Positions 1-7,767 are shown, counted from the first letter of the stretch. The stretch: DNA of 8,935 nucleotides from an uncultured Bacteroidales bacterium (GCA_946615455.1 CAMOHN010000037.1:1-8935); one strand, 5' to 3'. The notes: generated from the letters alone by a model not told the origin. A program made the numbers and translations.

Positions 1-762
1 ACGCCTAAGGTCTCCGTCGGTGATAATGCCCAGACAACGGGCTTCGGTAAGAGGATAATCGTCCTCAAACACCATGGTCATGCCCATGTGCTTATCGGAC
101 ATCTCTGCCACCAGTTCGCGCAGCGGAGTGCTTTCTCTTACGCGCGGAACAGCGGTGGACATACTGTTCTTGACACGACCTAACAACTTGCGTCCCAAGG
201 CACCTCCAGGGTGATAGACGGCAAAGTTCTCGGCCTTAAAATGCCTTTTCTCCATCAGACACACCATCAGCGCATCGCCCATGAGCAAAGTGGCTGTGGT
301 GGAGGTGGTAGGAGCCAAACCGAGCGGGCAAGCCTCTTTGTCCACATGTACGGAGAGGGTCAGGTCACACTGCTGCGCCAGTTTGGAAGTCGTGTTGCCG
401 GTCATGGCAATCAGACTGCAACCTATGCGACGCAAGGGGGCGATGACATTGATAATCTCGCTTGTAGTGCCGCTGTTGCTCACCAAGAGCACCACATCAC
501 GGCCGTTGACCATGCCCAAATCGCCATGTACGGCCTCGGCGGCATTGACAAATATGGCCTCAGTACCGGTGGAGGCCAGCGACGCTGCTATCTTGTGACC
601 AATGATGCCGGTCTTGCCTATGCCCATCACCACCAACTTGCCTTGGCAGGCATAAATCATCTCCACTGCGCGGTCAAATCGATCGTCAATGCTGTCTGCC
701 AGCTTGGCAAACTCCGCGGTCTCTTCCCTGAAAATCTGTTTGGCTCTTTCGGCGTAGGTCAT
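1..762 (-). CDS. kdsD: Arabinose-5-phosphate isomerase KdsD (KpsF/GutQ family), 3' end outside window
   Basis: Interconverts D-ribulose 5-phosphate and D-arabinose 5-phosphate in the cytoplasm, the first step of KDO synthesis for lipopolysaccharide. The frame is open for 254 codons from the ATG at 762 to the window edge; the family is about 320-330 aa, so roughly 70 residues are missing. A SIS sugar-isomerase domain covers about residues 35-170, with GIGKTG at 47-52, SNSGTTSE at 95-102 and HPGGALG at 184-190. Lys50, Glu102, Glu143 and His184 sit exactly nine residues before the E. coli KdsD catalytic set (Lys59, Glu111, Glu152, His193, from memory). The first CBS domain starts near 200 and includes GIITDGDLRR at 245-254; the second CBS domain would lie beyond the edge. 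It starts 16 bases after the kdsA stop, so the two are probably co-transcribed and act in successive steps. Identity is firm; the physiological direction is inferred from kdsA. Confidence 0.95.
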   Translation of the reverse strand, partial: MTYAERAKQIFREETAEFAKLADSIDDRFDRAVEMIYACQGKLVVMGIGKTGIIGHKIAASLASTGTEAIFVNAAEAVHGDLGMVNGRDVVLLVSNSGTTSEIINVIAPLRRIGCSLIAMTGNTTSKLAQQCDLTLSVHVDKEACPLGLAPTTSTTATLLMGDALMVCLMEKRHFKAENFAVYHPGGALGRKLLGRVKNSMSTAVPRVRESTPLRELVAEMSDKHMGMTMVFEDDYPLTEARCLGIITDGDLRR

Positions 763-778
763 GACTATAGTCGTTTTT

Positions 779-1564
779 TTATTGAAATTGGTGTGCCAGT
801 TGGTCTATTTGTTTCGCTTGCGTGAGCAGTTGCTCTATGTCGCTCAAGCGTACTTGGTTAGCGGCATCGGAGATGGCTCGGTCAGGGTCGGGGTGTACTT
901 CGAGGAACAGCCCGTCCACTCCTACTGCCAAAGCGGCGCGCATCAGAACGGGAACCATTTCGCGATTGCCGCCGGTCACTCCGGCCGCTGTGCTGGGCTG
1001 TTGTACCGAATGGGTGGCATCGAACACCACGGGGCAACCCCAGCGGCGCATTTCAACCAGATTGGTCATGTCCACCACCAAACGTCCGTAACCAAACGAG
1101 TTGCCGCGTTCGGTGAGCCACAATCGACCGGTCATGCCCTGTGGCGAAACGGCTTGTACCTTTTGTACGACACCCTTCATATCCCAAGGAGCCATGAACT
1201 GCCCCTTCTTGACATTAACGATATGACCGGTACGGGCTGCGGCTTGCACAAGGTCGGTCTGGCGGCTGAGGAAGGCGGGAATCTGTAACACATCTGCCAC
1301 TTCGGCAACGGGACTGCACTGCCACGACTCGTGCACATCCGTCACAACGGGCAAGGCAAACTGCTGCTTGACCTCTTGCAAGATATGCAGTCCTTCGTCC
1401 ATACCTACACCCCGTTCCGAGAGCGAGGTGCGATTGGCTTTGTCAAACGAGGACTTGAAGTAGAGACTGAGCCCCAAGCGTTCGCAGACCGACTTCAAGT
1501 GGTCCGCAGTGGACAAAACCATGTCTCTGTTTTCAATGGCACAAGGGCCGGCAATGACGAACAT
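779..1564 (-). CDS. kdsA: 3-deoxy-8-phosphooctulonate synthase KdsA (KDO-8-phosphate synthase)
   Basis: Condenses arabinose 5-phosphate with phosphoenolpyruvate to KDO 8-phosphate in the cytoplasm, using the product of the adjacent kdsD. With the start chosen here it has 261 aa, normal for this DAHP-synthase-like TIM barrel. Visible motifs are AGPCAIEN at 5-12, KSSFDKANRTS at 37-47, VKKGQF at 118-123, DATHSVQQPS at 182-191 and LEVHPDP at 221-227. Cys8, His185, Glu222 and Asp233 match the metal ligands of the Aquifex aeolicus enzyme (Cys11, His185, Glu222, Asp233, from memory), so this is probably the metal-dependent class; E. coli KdsA has Asn in place of the Cys. An in-frame ATG at 1603 would add 13 residues overlapping the upstream gene. 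The ATG at 1564 is preferred because it comes 1 base after the upstream stop and leads straight into the first beta strand (MFVIAGPC). Confidence 0.96.
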   Translation of the reverse strand: MFVIAGPCAIENRDMVLSTADHLKSVCERLGLSLYFKSSFDKANRTSLSERGVGMDEGLHILQEVKQQFALPVVTDVHESWQCSPVAEVADVLQIPAFLSRQTDLVQAAARTGHIVNVKKGQFMAPWDMKGVVQKVQAVSPQGMTGRLWLTERGNSFGYGRLVVDMTNLVEMRRWGCPVVFDATHSVQQPSTAAGVTGGNREMVPVLMRAALAVGVDGLFLEVHPDPDRAISDAANQVRLSDIEQLLTQAKQIDQLAHQFQ

Positions 1565-1565
1565 A

Positions 1566-2582
1566 TTACTGCTTTGTAGTGAAACAACGAACCCACGCCA
1601 CATCCAATGACCCCTCGGTCACATGACGCTGACCGGGGAAGAGGTTCGAATAAAGGTGCAGATAGAGTTTCTCGCCTGCAGGCAGAGTATTAGGCTCTTT
1701 GTGAACCAGCATGTTGTTGACAAACCACATGATTTCAGTCTTGTTCCAAGCCACCGAATAGACAATGTAGGTGACGGGCTGCAGACCTTGCAGACGATGC
1801 ATCTTTTGCCCGTTGCGGGTGGTCAGACCGGTGTAAAGACGGAAACCTGTATAGTCAAACACATGCAGCATGGGGATGTGCTTGTCGCTGCGCAGGTAGG
1901 CACCGTGGTTGACGTAGCCTCGGCACTGTGCCTTGATCATCACCAAGCCGTTGTCGCGGCTCATGGGCCGGTCGTAGTAGATGATGTCCGAAGTGTAGGC
2001 AAACGGGTGCATCACCATACCTTTCTTGCTGTCCCAGGCGGGAGCGGTGACAGTCTCTTTGCGGGTGTTGATGTGCATGATGCCGTTCTCAATAGTCACA
2101 TTCTTGCCGCCGTTGTTGGCTTGAAGCTCATCCACATACGAGTGTTGGTTCTTGAAGTCTTCCGTGGGATACTTGACACCGGCTTTCCATTCGGAAGCGG
2201 CAAAGTCTGTCCAAGTCATATTGTCAACAAAAAACGGCTCCAGCGATTCGGCACGCTCAATGTCCTTGGCATTGGTCTTGAGGAAAGATTGGATATTGAC
2301 ATTGGCATCCAATTCCTTGAAACGTGCTTCCTGCTTTGCCTCGGGCGACTGTGCCCATAGGGCTTTGCCGTTCTTTTGCTTGAGAATTTTCTCTTTGTTG
2401 GATTTGAAGAAGTCCGAGGTGACGGACATCTTGAGCTGTTCATACTCTTTCAACTCGTCCGACTGCTCGGTTTGGCGATACTGACTGACCTTGTCAGGGA
2501 TGGAGTCAATGAGTTCTTGGAATTTCTTGGTACTCATTAACTTGCCCCGAAGAAAGGCTCGCAAGAAAAAGAAAAGATTCAT
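1566..2582 (-). CDS. GH16-like concanavalin A-fold protein, probably non-catalytic, function unknown
   Basis: A 338-aa protein. The first ~110 residues are charged and probably helical (many Lys, Glu, Gln), with no clear signal peptide, so a cytoplasmic location is likely. Residues ~115-336 resemble a glycoside hydrolase family 16 / laminarinase jelly roll: a 'GLVMIKAQCRG' strand near 212-222, 'YSVAWNKTEIMWFVNNMLVH' at 275-294 (compare family-type 'W.pd.I.wyvDG..v'), and 'YLHLYSNLFPG' at 307-317. Where active GH16 enzymes carry ExDxxE, I see MLHVFDY at 238-244, so the nucleophile and acid/base glutamates appear to be missing. The start at 2582 overlaps the upstream stop as ATGA and follows an A-rich leader; a second candidate ATG at 2537 would remove 15 odd residues (MNLFFFLRAFLRGKL). 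It lies 1 base before kdsA, which suggests a role near envelope sugar metabolism, but no function can be assigned. Fold assignment is moderate; loss of activity is inferred by eye. Confidence 0.8.
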   Translation of the reverse strand: MNLFFFLRAFLRGKLMSTKKFQELIDSIPDKVSQYRQTEQSDELKEYEQLKMSVTSDFFKSNKEKILKQKNGKALWAQSPEAKQEARFKELDANVNIQSFLKTNAKDIERAESLEPFFVDNMTWTDFAASEWKAGVKYPTEDFKNQHSYVDELQANNGGKNVTIENGIMHINTRKETVTAPAWDSKKGMVMHPFAYTSDIIYYDRPMSRDNGLVMIKAQCRGYVNHGAYLRSDKHIPMLHVFDYTGFRLYTGLTTRNGQKMHRLQGLQPVTYIVYSVAWNKTEIMWFVNNMLVHKEPNTLPAGEKLYLHLYSNLFPGQRHVTEGSLDVAWVRCFTTKQ

Positions 2583-3139
2583 TTTATCAGTGTATTTATT
2601 GTTTGATACAATTCTTCCGTTGTGCCTACAAACAACGGTCTGTAACTCTCCTGCTCGGGTATAAAACGCAATTGCTTCATACAGTCAATGAGCTGCAACA
2701 ACGGGTTATAGAACCCATTATGGTTGAGTATGATGCAGGGCTTATGGTGCTCATTGACCGTTCCCGAAGCGATGACATCCATCATCTCGTCCAGCGTGCC
2801 GTAGCTGCCGGGCAGGCACACAAAGCAGTCTGCCAATTCGCGCATGCGCTGCTTGCGCTCACTCATATAGGCAACCACATGCAACTCATCGCACAAGTCG
2901 GACTTGCGCCCGTTGCGGATGATCTGCTCGGGCACCACGCCAATGAGTTTCTGCTCCGTCAAAGCAGGGTCTTTGGCCTGCTTAAATGCTTCGCTTACGC
3001 GGGTCATCAGACCGCCCGTGGCACCGCCATAGACCAGGCTGTGCCCGTTCACGGCAAGCCACTTCCCTATGGTATCACCCAAACACAGATAATCCTCGGG
3101 AATCTGGTTCTTGGCACTGCAATAGACGGCTACTTTCAT
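2579..3139 (-). CDS. LOG-family protein (TIGR00730 type), putative nucleoside-5'-monophosphate phosphoribohydrolase
   Basis: A 186-aa Rossmann-like protein of the LOG (Lonely guy) / lysine-decarboxylase-like family. Characterised members release the base from AMP-type nucleotides or cytokinin riboside 5'-monophosphates; older 'lysine decarboxylase' labels are misleading. Motifs: VYCSAK at 5-10, YGGATGGLM at 37-45 (phosphate-binding loop, usually YGGGxxGLMG), SERKQRM at 93-99 and PGSYGTLDE at 110-118 (usually PGGxGTxxE). The catalytic-type Arg of ERK and the Glu of GTxxE are kept; a Ser replaces the second Gly of PGG. Length is normal for bacterial LOGs. The start ATG follows the gyrB TAA with no gap (TAAATG), and the stop overlaps the next gene's start as ATGA, so translation is probably coupled on both sides. 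The substrate in this organism is unknown. Confidence 0.9.
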   Translation of the reverse strand: MKVAVYCSAKNQIPEDYLCLGDTIGKWLAVNGHSLVYGGATGGLMTRVSEAFKQAKDPALTEQKLIGVVPEQIIRNGRKSDLCDELHVVAYMSERKQRMRELADCFVCLPGSYGTLDEMMDVIASGTVNEHHKPCIILNHNGFYNPLLQLIDCMKQLRFIPEQESYRPLFVGTTEELYQTINTLIK

Positions 3140-5125
3140 TTATGCGTCAATCTTAGCGTAGGTGGCGTTCTGCTCAATGAACTCGCGGCGAGGAGCCACA
3201 TCGTCGCCCATCAGCATGGCTATGGTGCGGTCGGCTTCGGCTGCGTTCTCAATGGTTACTTTCTTGAGCAGACGGTGTTCGGGATCCATGGTCGTTTCCC
3301 ACAACTGCTCGTCTGACATCTCACCCAGACCTTTGTAGCGTTGGGTCTTGATCTGCTTCTCGTCGCCGTTGCCGTACTTAAGAATAAAGTCGTGGCGCTG
3401 TTGGTCGTTCCAGCAATACTCGTGGTAATTGCCCTTTGAGCACATATAGAGCGGTGCCATAGCTATGTACAAGTGACCTTGTTCAATCACCTCTTTCATG
3501 TGGCGGAAGAAGAGGGTCATGATGAGGGTAGCAATGTGCGCACCATCGACATCGGCATCCGCCATGATGATGACTTTGTGATAACGAATCTTACTCAGAT
3601 TCAAAGCTTTGGGGTCATCTTCCGTGCCGAAGGTGATGCCTAGTGCGGTGAATATGTTACGCACCTCTTCGCTCTCGAACACTTTGTGCTCCATGGCTTT
3701 TTCCACATTCAGAATCTTACCGCGCAGAGGTAGGATGGCTTGGTGAAGTCGGTCACGACCGGACTTGGCTGTACCGCCTGCCGAGTCTCCCTCCACAAGG
3801 AACAACTCACATTCGGCAGGGTCTTTGCTGGCGCAGTCGGCCAGTTTGCCGGGCAGACCACCGCCGCTCAACGGCGACTTGCGCAACACACTCTGACGGG
3901 CATTGCGGGCGGCTATACGCGCTTGGGCTGCCAGAATGACCTTCTCCACAATGCGCTTAGCATCGTCGGGGTGCTCCTCAAGGTAGTTGGTCAGAGCTTC
4001 GCTGACGGCTGCCGACACCATACCCGCCACTTCCGAATTGCCCAGTTTGGTCTTGGTCTGACCCTCAAACTGCGGCTCTGCCACCTTGACACTGATCACG
4101 GCGGTCAAACCCTCACGGAAATCGTTGGCATCAATGGTGGAATTGCCTTCCTTGTCACGCAACTTAGCTTTTTCCAACAGCTTGGACTCCTCGGCATAGC
4201 GCTTCATAACACGGGTCAGAGCTGCACGGAAACCTGCCACATGCGTACCACCCTCGATGGTGTTGATGTTGTTGACGTATGAGTGTACGTTCTCATTGAA
4301 ATCGCTATTGTAAATCATTGCCACTTCAACAGGAGTACCGAACTTCTCGGTGCTCAGGTGAATGACATCGGAGATGAGCGGAGTGCGCGTCTGATCAATA
4401 TAGCGTACAAACTCGCTCAGTCCCTGTTCCGAGTAAAACTCCTCCTTCTTGCACGAACCGTCTTCACCGACAACACGCTTATCTTTCAGAATGATACGCA
4501 CACCGGCATTCAAGAATGCCAATTCGCGCATACGGTTGGCCAATATGTCCCACTGATAAACGGTCTCTGTGAAGATGCTGTCATCGGGCCAGAAGTGCAC
4601 ATACGTACCGGTCTTGCCCTGTTCCCAGTTGCCCGTTGCCTCACTCAAACTGATGGTGTGCACCGGTGCCACGGGTTTGCCCTTTTGATAGTCTTGGCTG
4701 TGTATCTGACCGTCACGATAAACCTCAACATGCATGCGCGTGGAGAGTGCATTGACGCAGCTTACGCCGACTCCGTGCAGACCGCCGCTGACTTTATAAC
4801 TGTCTTTGTTGAACTTACCACCGGCGTGCAGCACTGTCATCACCACCTCCAACGCCGAGCGATGTTCTTTGGGGTGCATGTCCACGGGAATACCGCGACC
4901 GTTATCTTGAACCGTGATGGAGTTGTCAGCCTCAATATGGACGGCAATCTCATTGCAGAAACCCGCCAAGGCTTCATCTATAGAGTTATCAACAACCTCA
5001 TATACCAAGTGGTGTAAACCTTTTTGAGAGATGTCGCCTATGTACATCGCAGGGCGTTTCCTGACCGCCTCTAATCCTTCGAGCACTTGAATACTCGAAC
5101 CATCATACTTTTCTTGTTCTTCCAT
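3140..5125 (-). CDS. gyrB: DNA gyrase subunit B
   Basis: ATPase subunit of DNA gyrase, which with GyrA (not in the window) introduces negative supercoils. The 661-aa length fits Bacteroidetes GyrB; E. coli GyrB (804 aa) has an extra insert. The N-terminal GHKL ATPase domain shows Glu43 in YEVVDNSIDEA (general base), DNGRGIP at 74-80 and GGLHGVG at 114-120. The transducer domain follows, with the QTKTKLGN segment at 356-363. The TOPRIM domain has EGDSAGG at 445-451 and the metal-binding DADVDGAH at 523-530. The C-terminal GyrA-interacting tail includes QRYKGLGEM at 595-603 and ends NATYAKIDA, very like Bacteroides GyrB from memory. ParE is less likely given this overall match. It is first in a tight cluster with the LOG gene, the GH16-like gene, kdsA and kdsD, and has its own promoter upstream (5153-5184). 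Confidence 0.97.
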   Translation of the reverse strand: MEEQEKYDGSSIQVLEGLEAVRKRPAMYIGDISQKGLHHLVYEVVDNSIDEALAGFCNEIAVHIEADNSITVQDNGRGIPVDMHPKEHRSALEVVMTVLHAGGKFNKDSYKVSGGLHGVGVSCVNALSTRMHVEVYRDGQIHSQDYQKGKPVAPVHTISLSEATGNWEQGKTGTYVHFWPDDSIFTETVYQWDILANRMRELAFLNAGVRIILKDKRVVGEDGSCKKEEFYSEQGLSEFVRYIDQTRTPLISDVIHLSTEKFGTPVEVAMIYNSDFNENVHSYVNNINTIEGGTHVAGFRAALTRVMKRYAEESKLLEKAKLRDKEGNSTIDANDFREGLTAVISVKVAEPQFEGQTKTKLGNSEVAGMVSAAVSEALTNYLEEHPDDAKRIVEKVILAAQARIAARNARQSVLRKSPLSGGGLPGKLADCASKDPAECELFLVEGDSAGGTAKSGRDRLHQAILPLRGKILNVEKAMEHKVFESEEVRNIFTALGITFGTEDDPKALNLSKIRYHKVIIMADADVDGAHIATLIMTLFFRHMKEVIEQGHLYIAMAPLYMCSKGNYHEYCWNDQQRHDFILKYGNGDEKQIKTQRYKGLGEMSDEQLWETTMDPEHRLLKKVTIENAAEADRTIAMLMGDDVAPRREFIEQNATYAKIDA

Positions 5126-5152
5126 TACCTAATTATTTCTTCAAAAAACGCG

Positions 5153-5184
5153 CAAAAATACGCTTTATCCTACAAAGGAGCAAA
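5153..5184 (-). promoter_or_regulatory. Bacteroidetes-type promoter of gyrB and downstream cluster
   Basis: Read on the minus strand, TTTG (5184-5181) is followed after exactly 20 bases by TATTTTTG (5160-5153). This fits the Bacteroides housekeeping consensus TTTG-N19-21-TAnnTTTG. Transcription would start around 5147, giving a leader of about 20 bases before the gyrB ATG. No other promoter of this quality was seen within the tightly packed genes downstream, so it may drive all five. Confidence 0.75.
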
Positions 5185-5288
5185 AAGAAAATTGAAAAAT
5201 CTTGCTACCGTACTTTTTGTCATGCCATTGCAGACGGACGGAAATTGTTCAGTCGGTGTTACAATCCTAAAAAATAGTGCGTTCCGTG

Positions 5289-5319
5289 TTGTGTATGTAA
5301 TATATAAGGTGTACTTTTG
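5289..5319 (+). promoter_or_regulatory. Bacteroidetes-type promoter of pckA
   Basis: TTG (5289-5291), 20 bases, then TACTTTTG (5312-5319): a full match to the Bacteroides -33/-7 consensus. The expected start of transcription is about 5325, leaving a leader of about 48 bases before the chosen ATG at 5373. The leader is T-rich and shows no hairpin or riboswitch-like structure. Confidence 0.78.
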
Positions 5320-5372
5320 CCCGCTTTTAGAAAAAACAGTTTAATCAATTTTTATTTTATCAAGCCTTGTTT

Positions 5373-6977
5373 ATGAAAAACATAGATTTGACCAAGTACG
5401 GCATCACGGGTGCTACCGTGAAAGCCTACAACCCTTCCTACGAATACTTGTTCGAGGAAGAGACTAATCCCGCTCTGACGGGTTATGAAAAGGGTCAGTT
5501 GACCGAGTTGGGTGCAGTTAATGTGAAGACGGGTATCTATACCGGTCGCTCGCCCAAAGACAAGTACATCGTTATGGACAACAACTCCAAGGACACTGTT
5601 TGGTGGACTACCGACGAGTACAAGAACGACAACCACCCTATGTCTGAAGATGTATGGGCAAAGGTGAAAGAGATGGCTGTCAAAGAGCTGTCAAACAAGC
5701 AACTCTATGTGGTGGATGCTTTCTGTGGCGCCAACAAAGACACCCGTATGTCAGTGCGCTTTATCGTAGAAGTGGCATGGCAGGCACACTTTGTGCGCAA
5801 CATGTTCATCAAACCTACTGCCGAAGAGGAAGCTTCTTTCACTCCGGACTTTATCATCTACAACGCTTCGCTCGCCAAGGTGGAGAACTACAAAGAGTTA
5901 GGCCTTAACTCCGAAACCTGCGTGGCATTCAATACAACCAGTCGTGAGCAAGTCATCCTGAACACATGGTACGGCGGTGAGATGAAGAAAGGTATGTTCT
6001 CCATGATGAACTACTATCTGCCCTTGCGCGGTATTGCCGCTATGCACTGCTCTGCCAACACTGACATGGAGGGTAAGAACACCGCCATTTTCTTTGGTTT
6101 GAGTGGTACGGGTAAGACCACCCTCAGCACCGACCCCAAACGTCTGCTCATTGGTGACGATGAGCATGGTTGGGACGATAACGGCGTGTTCAACTTCGAG
6201 GGCGGTTGCTATGCCAAGGTTATCAAGTTGGACAAGGAGAGCGAGCCTGACATCTACAACGCCATCCGCCGCAATGCCCTCTTGGAGAATGTGACCGTGG
6301 ACAGCGAAGGCAAGATTGACTTCAACGACAAGAGTGTGACCGAGAACACCCGCGTGAGCTATCCTATTGAGCATATCGAGAAGATTGTACGCCCCGTCAG
6401 TGCCGGTCCGGCTGCCAAGAATGTCATTTTCCTCAGTGCCGATGCCTTTGGTGTACTGCCTCCCGTCAGCATCCTCACTCCCGAGCAGACCAAGTACTAT
6501 TTCCTGAGCGGTTTCACTGCTAAACTGGCTGGTACCGAGCGCGGCATCACCGAGCCTACTCCCACTTTCTCGGCTTGTTTCGGTCAGGCGTTCCTTGAGC
6601 TGCACCCCACCAAGTATGCTGAGGAACTGGTTAAGCGTATGAAGCAGAGCGGTGCCAAAGCCTATCTGGTTAACACCGGTTGGAACGGCACAGGCAAGCG
6701 TATCTCCATCCGTGACACGCGCGGCATCATCGATGCAATTCTGGACGGCAGCATCCTCAAAGCCGAGACCAAGAAAATCCCGTACTTCAACTTTGAAGTA
6801 CCCACATCCCTTCCGGGCGTTGACCCCGCCATTCTTGACCCGCGTGACACCTATGCTAACGCTGCCGAATGGGAAGAGAAAGCCAAAGACCTGGCATCGC
6901 GCTTCATCAAGAACTTCGTCAAGTACGAAGGTAATGCTGCCGGAAAGGCACTTGTTCCCGCCGGTCCGCAACTTTAA
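5373..6977 (+). CDS. pckA: Phosphoenolpyruvate carboxykinase (ATP)
   Basis: Catalyses oxaloacetate + ATP <-> PEP + CO2 + ADP in the cytoplasm. In succinate-forming Bacteroidetes it is generally held to run in the CO2-fixing direction during fermentation as well as serving gluconeogenesis. With the ATG at 5373 it has 534 aa, the usual length; a TTG two codons upstream is unlikely as start. Motifs (numbered from this ATG): YTGRSPKDK with Arg59; YGGEMKKG with Lys205/Lys206; MHCSAN with His225; the kinase-1a P-loop GLSGTGKTT at 242-250; kinase-2 LIGDDEHGW with Asp262/Asp263; NTRVSYP with Arg327; and the adenine-binding GTGKRISIRDTRGII at 439-453. All catalytic positions of the ATP-dependent family look intact. 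The gene stands alone: divergent from gyrB with its own promoter, and followed by a strong hairpin terminator. Confidence 0.98.
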   Translation: MKNIDLTKYGITGATVKAYNPSYEYLFEEETNPALTGYEKGQLTELGAVNVKTGIYTGRSPKDKYIVMDNNSKDTVWWTTDEYKNDNHPMSEDVWAKVKEMAVKELSNKQLYVVDAFCGANKDTRMSVRFIVEVAWQAHFVRNMFIKPTAEEEASFTPDFIIYNASLAKVENYKELGLNSETCVAFNTTSREQVILNTWYGGEMKKGMFSMMNYYLPLRGIAAMHCSANTDMEGKNTAIFFGLSGTGKTTLSTDPKRLLIGDDEHGWDDNGVFNFEGGCYAKVIKLDKESEPDIYNAIRRNALLENVTVDSEGKIDFNDKSVTENTRVSYPIEHIEKIVRPVSAGPAAKNVIFLSADAFGVLPPVSILTPEQTKYYFLSGFTAKLAGTERGITEPTPTFSACFGQAFLELHPTKYAEELVKRMKQSGAKAYLVNTGWNGTGKRISIRDTRGIIDAILDGSILKAETKKIPYFNFEVPTSLPGVDPAILDPRDTYANAAEWEEKAKDLASRFIKNFVKYEGNAAGKALVPAGPQL

Positions 6978-7003
6978 GAAGATTGTTAAAAGCAATCATA
7001 TAG

Positions 7004-7049
7004 CAAGCGGCTGCCTCAAGAAAGGCAGCCGCTTGTGTTTTGTTGGTTT
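7004..7049 (+). terminator. Intrinsic terminator after pckA
   Basis: A perfect 12-bp inverted repeat, CAAGCGGCTGCC (7004-7015) with GGCAGCCGCTTG (7024-7035), encloses an 8-base loop and is followed by the T-rich stretch TGTTTTGTTGGTTT. It begins 27 bases after the pckA stop. The convergent PP-loop gene ends at 7063, so the same hairpin may also stop that transcript, but the minus-strand side has only a weak T-tract. Confidence 0.85.
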
Positions 7050-7062
7050 GTGGTAATGTCGG

Positions 7063-7767
7063 TCAGTAACCCAACGAGTGGATGAGCGAATGCCGCACCT
7101 CGGGATTGACCTGCTCCATCTGTTCCAACAGCCCGCGCATACGGTGACGGTTGGTCAGGTCTTCCCATTGACAATTGACTTTTTGCGGTTGGTATCCTTT
7201 TGATTCTGCATAGCGAGCTATGTCTGCCTCGGGTATGAGCCAAAGCGGGCGGATAAGTCTCAGCGGCATCTTGTCCAATTGTAGGCAGGGCGGGATAGAG
7301 GTGTTGCGCCCCTCAAAAGTGAGGTTCATGAGCAGCGTGTGTAGCACATCGTCTTGGTGGTGACCAAAAGCAATCTTGTTGCAGCCCAAGTCTTGTGCAA
7401 AGTCTAAAAGGGACTTGCGGCGGTACCATGCGCACAAGAAACAGGGTGACTTCTTTTCTTCGCCCACAATGTCCGTATCGCGCACATAGAATGGTATGCC
7501 GGCTTCACGGCAGAAAGACTCAAGGTAACTTGTGTCTGCCAGATAGTTGCGCTGGCGCACACGCACATGCACGGCACTGACTTTGATGCGGGGGACAAAT
7601 ATCTTTGCCTGCCGTCCTAATAGTTCTGTCAGCAGCAGACTGTCTTTGCCTCCGCTCAGTCCAATGAGTACATGGTCACCGTCTTCCAGCAACTGCCAGC
7701 GTTGGCAGGCTTGATGAAATCGCCGCCACAATGGGGAGAATAAATCGATGCTACAGGATTTCGACAT
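7063..7767 (-). CDS. TtcA-like PP-loop ATPase, putative tRNA 2-thiocytidine (C32) synthetase
   Basis: A 234-aa cytoplasmic protein of the TtcA/TtuA group of N-type ATP pyrophosphatases, which activate a tRNA base with ATP and replace its oxygen with sulfur. The PP-loop SGGKDS lies at 38-43. The paired cysteines of SPCFLC are Cys109 and Cys112, and a further Cys199 (KVNCQWED) sits where TtcA has its third cluster ligand, so the three-Cys [4Fe-4S] site appears complete. GHHQDD at 135-140 is the family's second nucleotide-site motif, and FEGRN follows at 151-155. It is shorter than E. coli TtcA (about 310 aa), mainly at the C-terminus, like many Bacteroidetes members. The target (C32 of tRNA) is inferred from the family; a related thiolation target is possible. 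No convincing promoter was seen just upstream, so it may be read through from the unknown gene at 7895-8302, with the 7838-7889 hairpin in between. Confidence 0.85.
   Translation of the reverse strand: MSKSCSIDLFSPLWRRFHQACQRWQLLEDGDHVLIGLSGGKDSLLLTELLGRQAKIFVPRIKVSAVHVRVRQRNYLADTSYLESFCREAGIPFYVRDTDIVGEEKKSPCFLCAWYRRKSLLDFAQDLGCNKIAFGHHQDDVLHTLLMNLTFEGRNTSIPPCLQLDKMPLRLIRPLWLIPEADIARYAESKGYQPQKVNCQWEDLTNRHRMRGLLEQMEQVNPEVRHSLIHSLGY

Noticed and set aside
1565..1603. Earlier ATG for kdsA at 1603
   Set aside because: The 13 extra residues lie inside the upstream gene's coding end and do not resemble KdsA N-termini; the ATG 1 base after that gene's stop is a better start.
211..2360. Several plus-strand open frames of 80-245 codons at 211-825, 761-1288 and 1623-2360
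   Set aside because: They lie opposite kdsD, kdsA and the GH16-like gene; their translations are rich in His, Gln and Cys with no recognisable motif, while the minus-strand proteins have intact family motifs.
5211..5219. TACTTTTTG as a second pckA promoter
   Set aside because: The -7 element has one base too many, and there is no TTG at 19-21 bases upstream; the site at 5289-5319 fits fully.
5367..5372. TTG start for pckA two codons upstream
   Set aside because: The ATG at 5373 gives the usual N-terminus and 534-aa length; TTG starts are rare and nothing favours this one.
5898..6995. Minus-strand open frame of 365 codons opposite pckA
   Set aside because: It is fully antisense to an intact pckA with all catalytic motifs; long antisense frames are common opposite highly biased genes, and its translation shows no domain.
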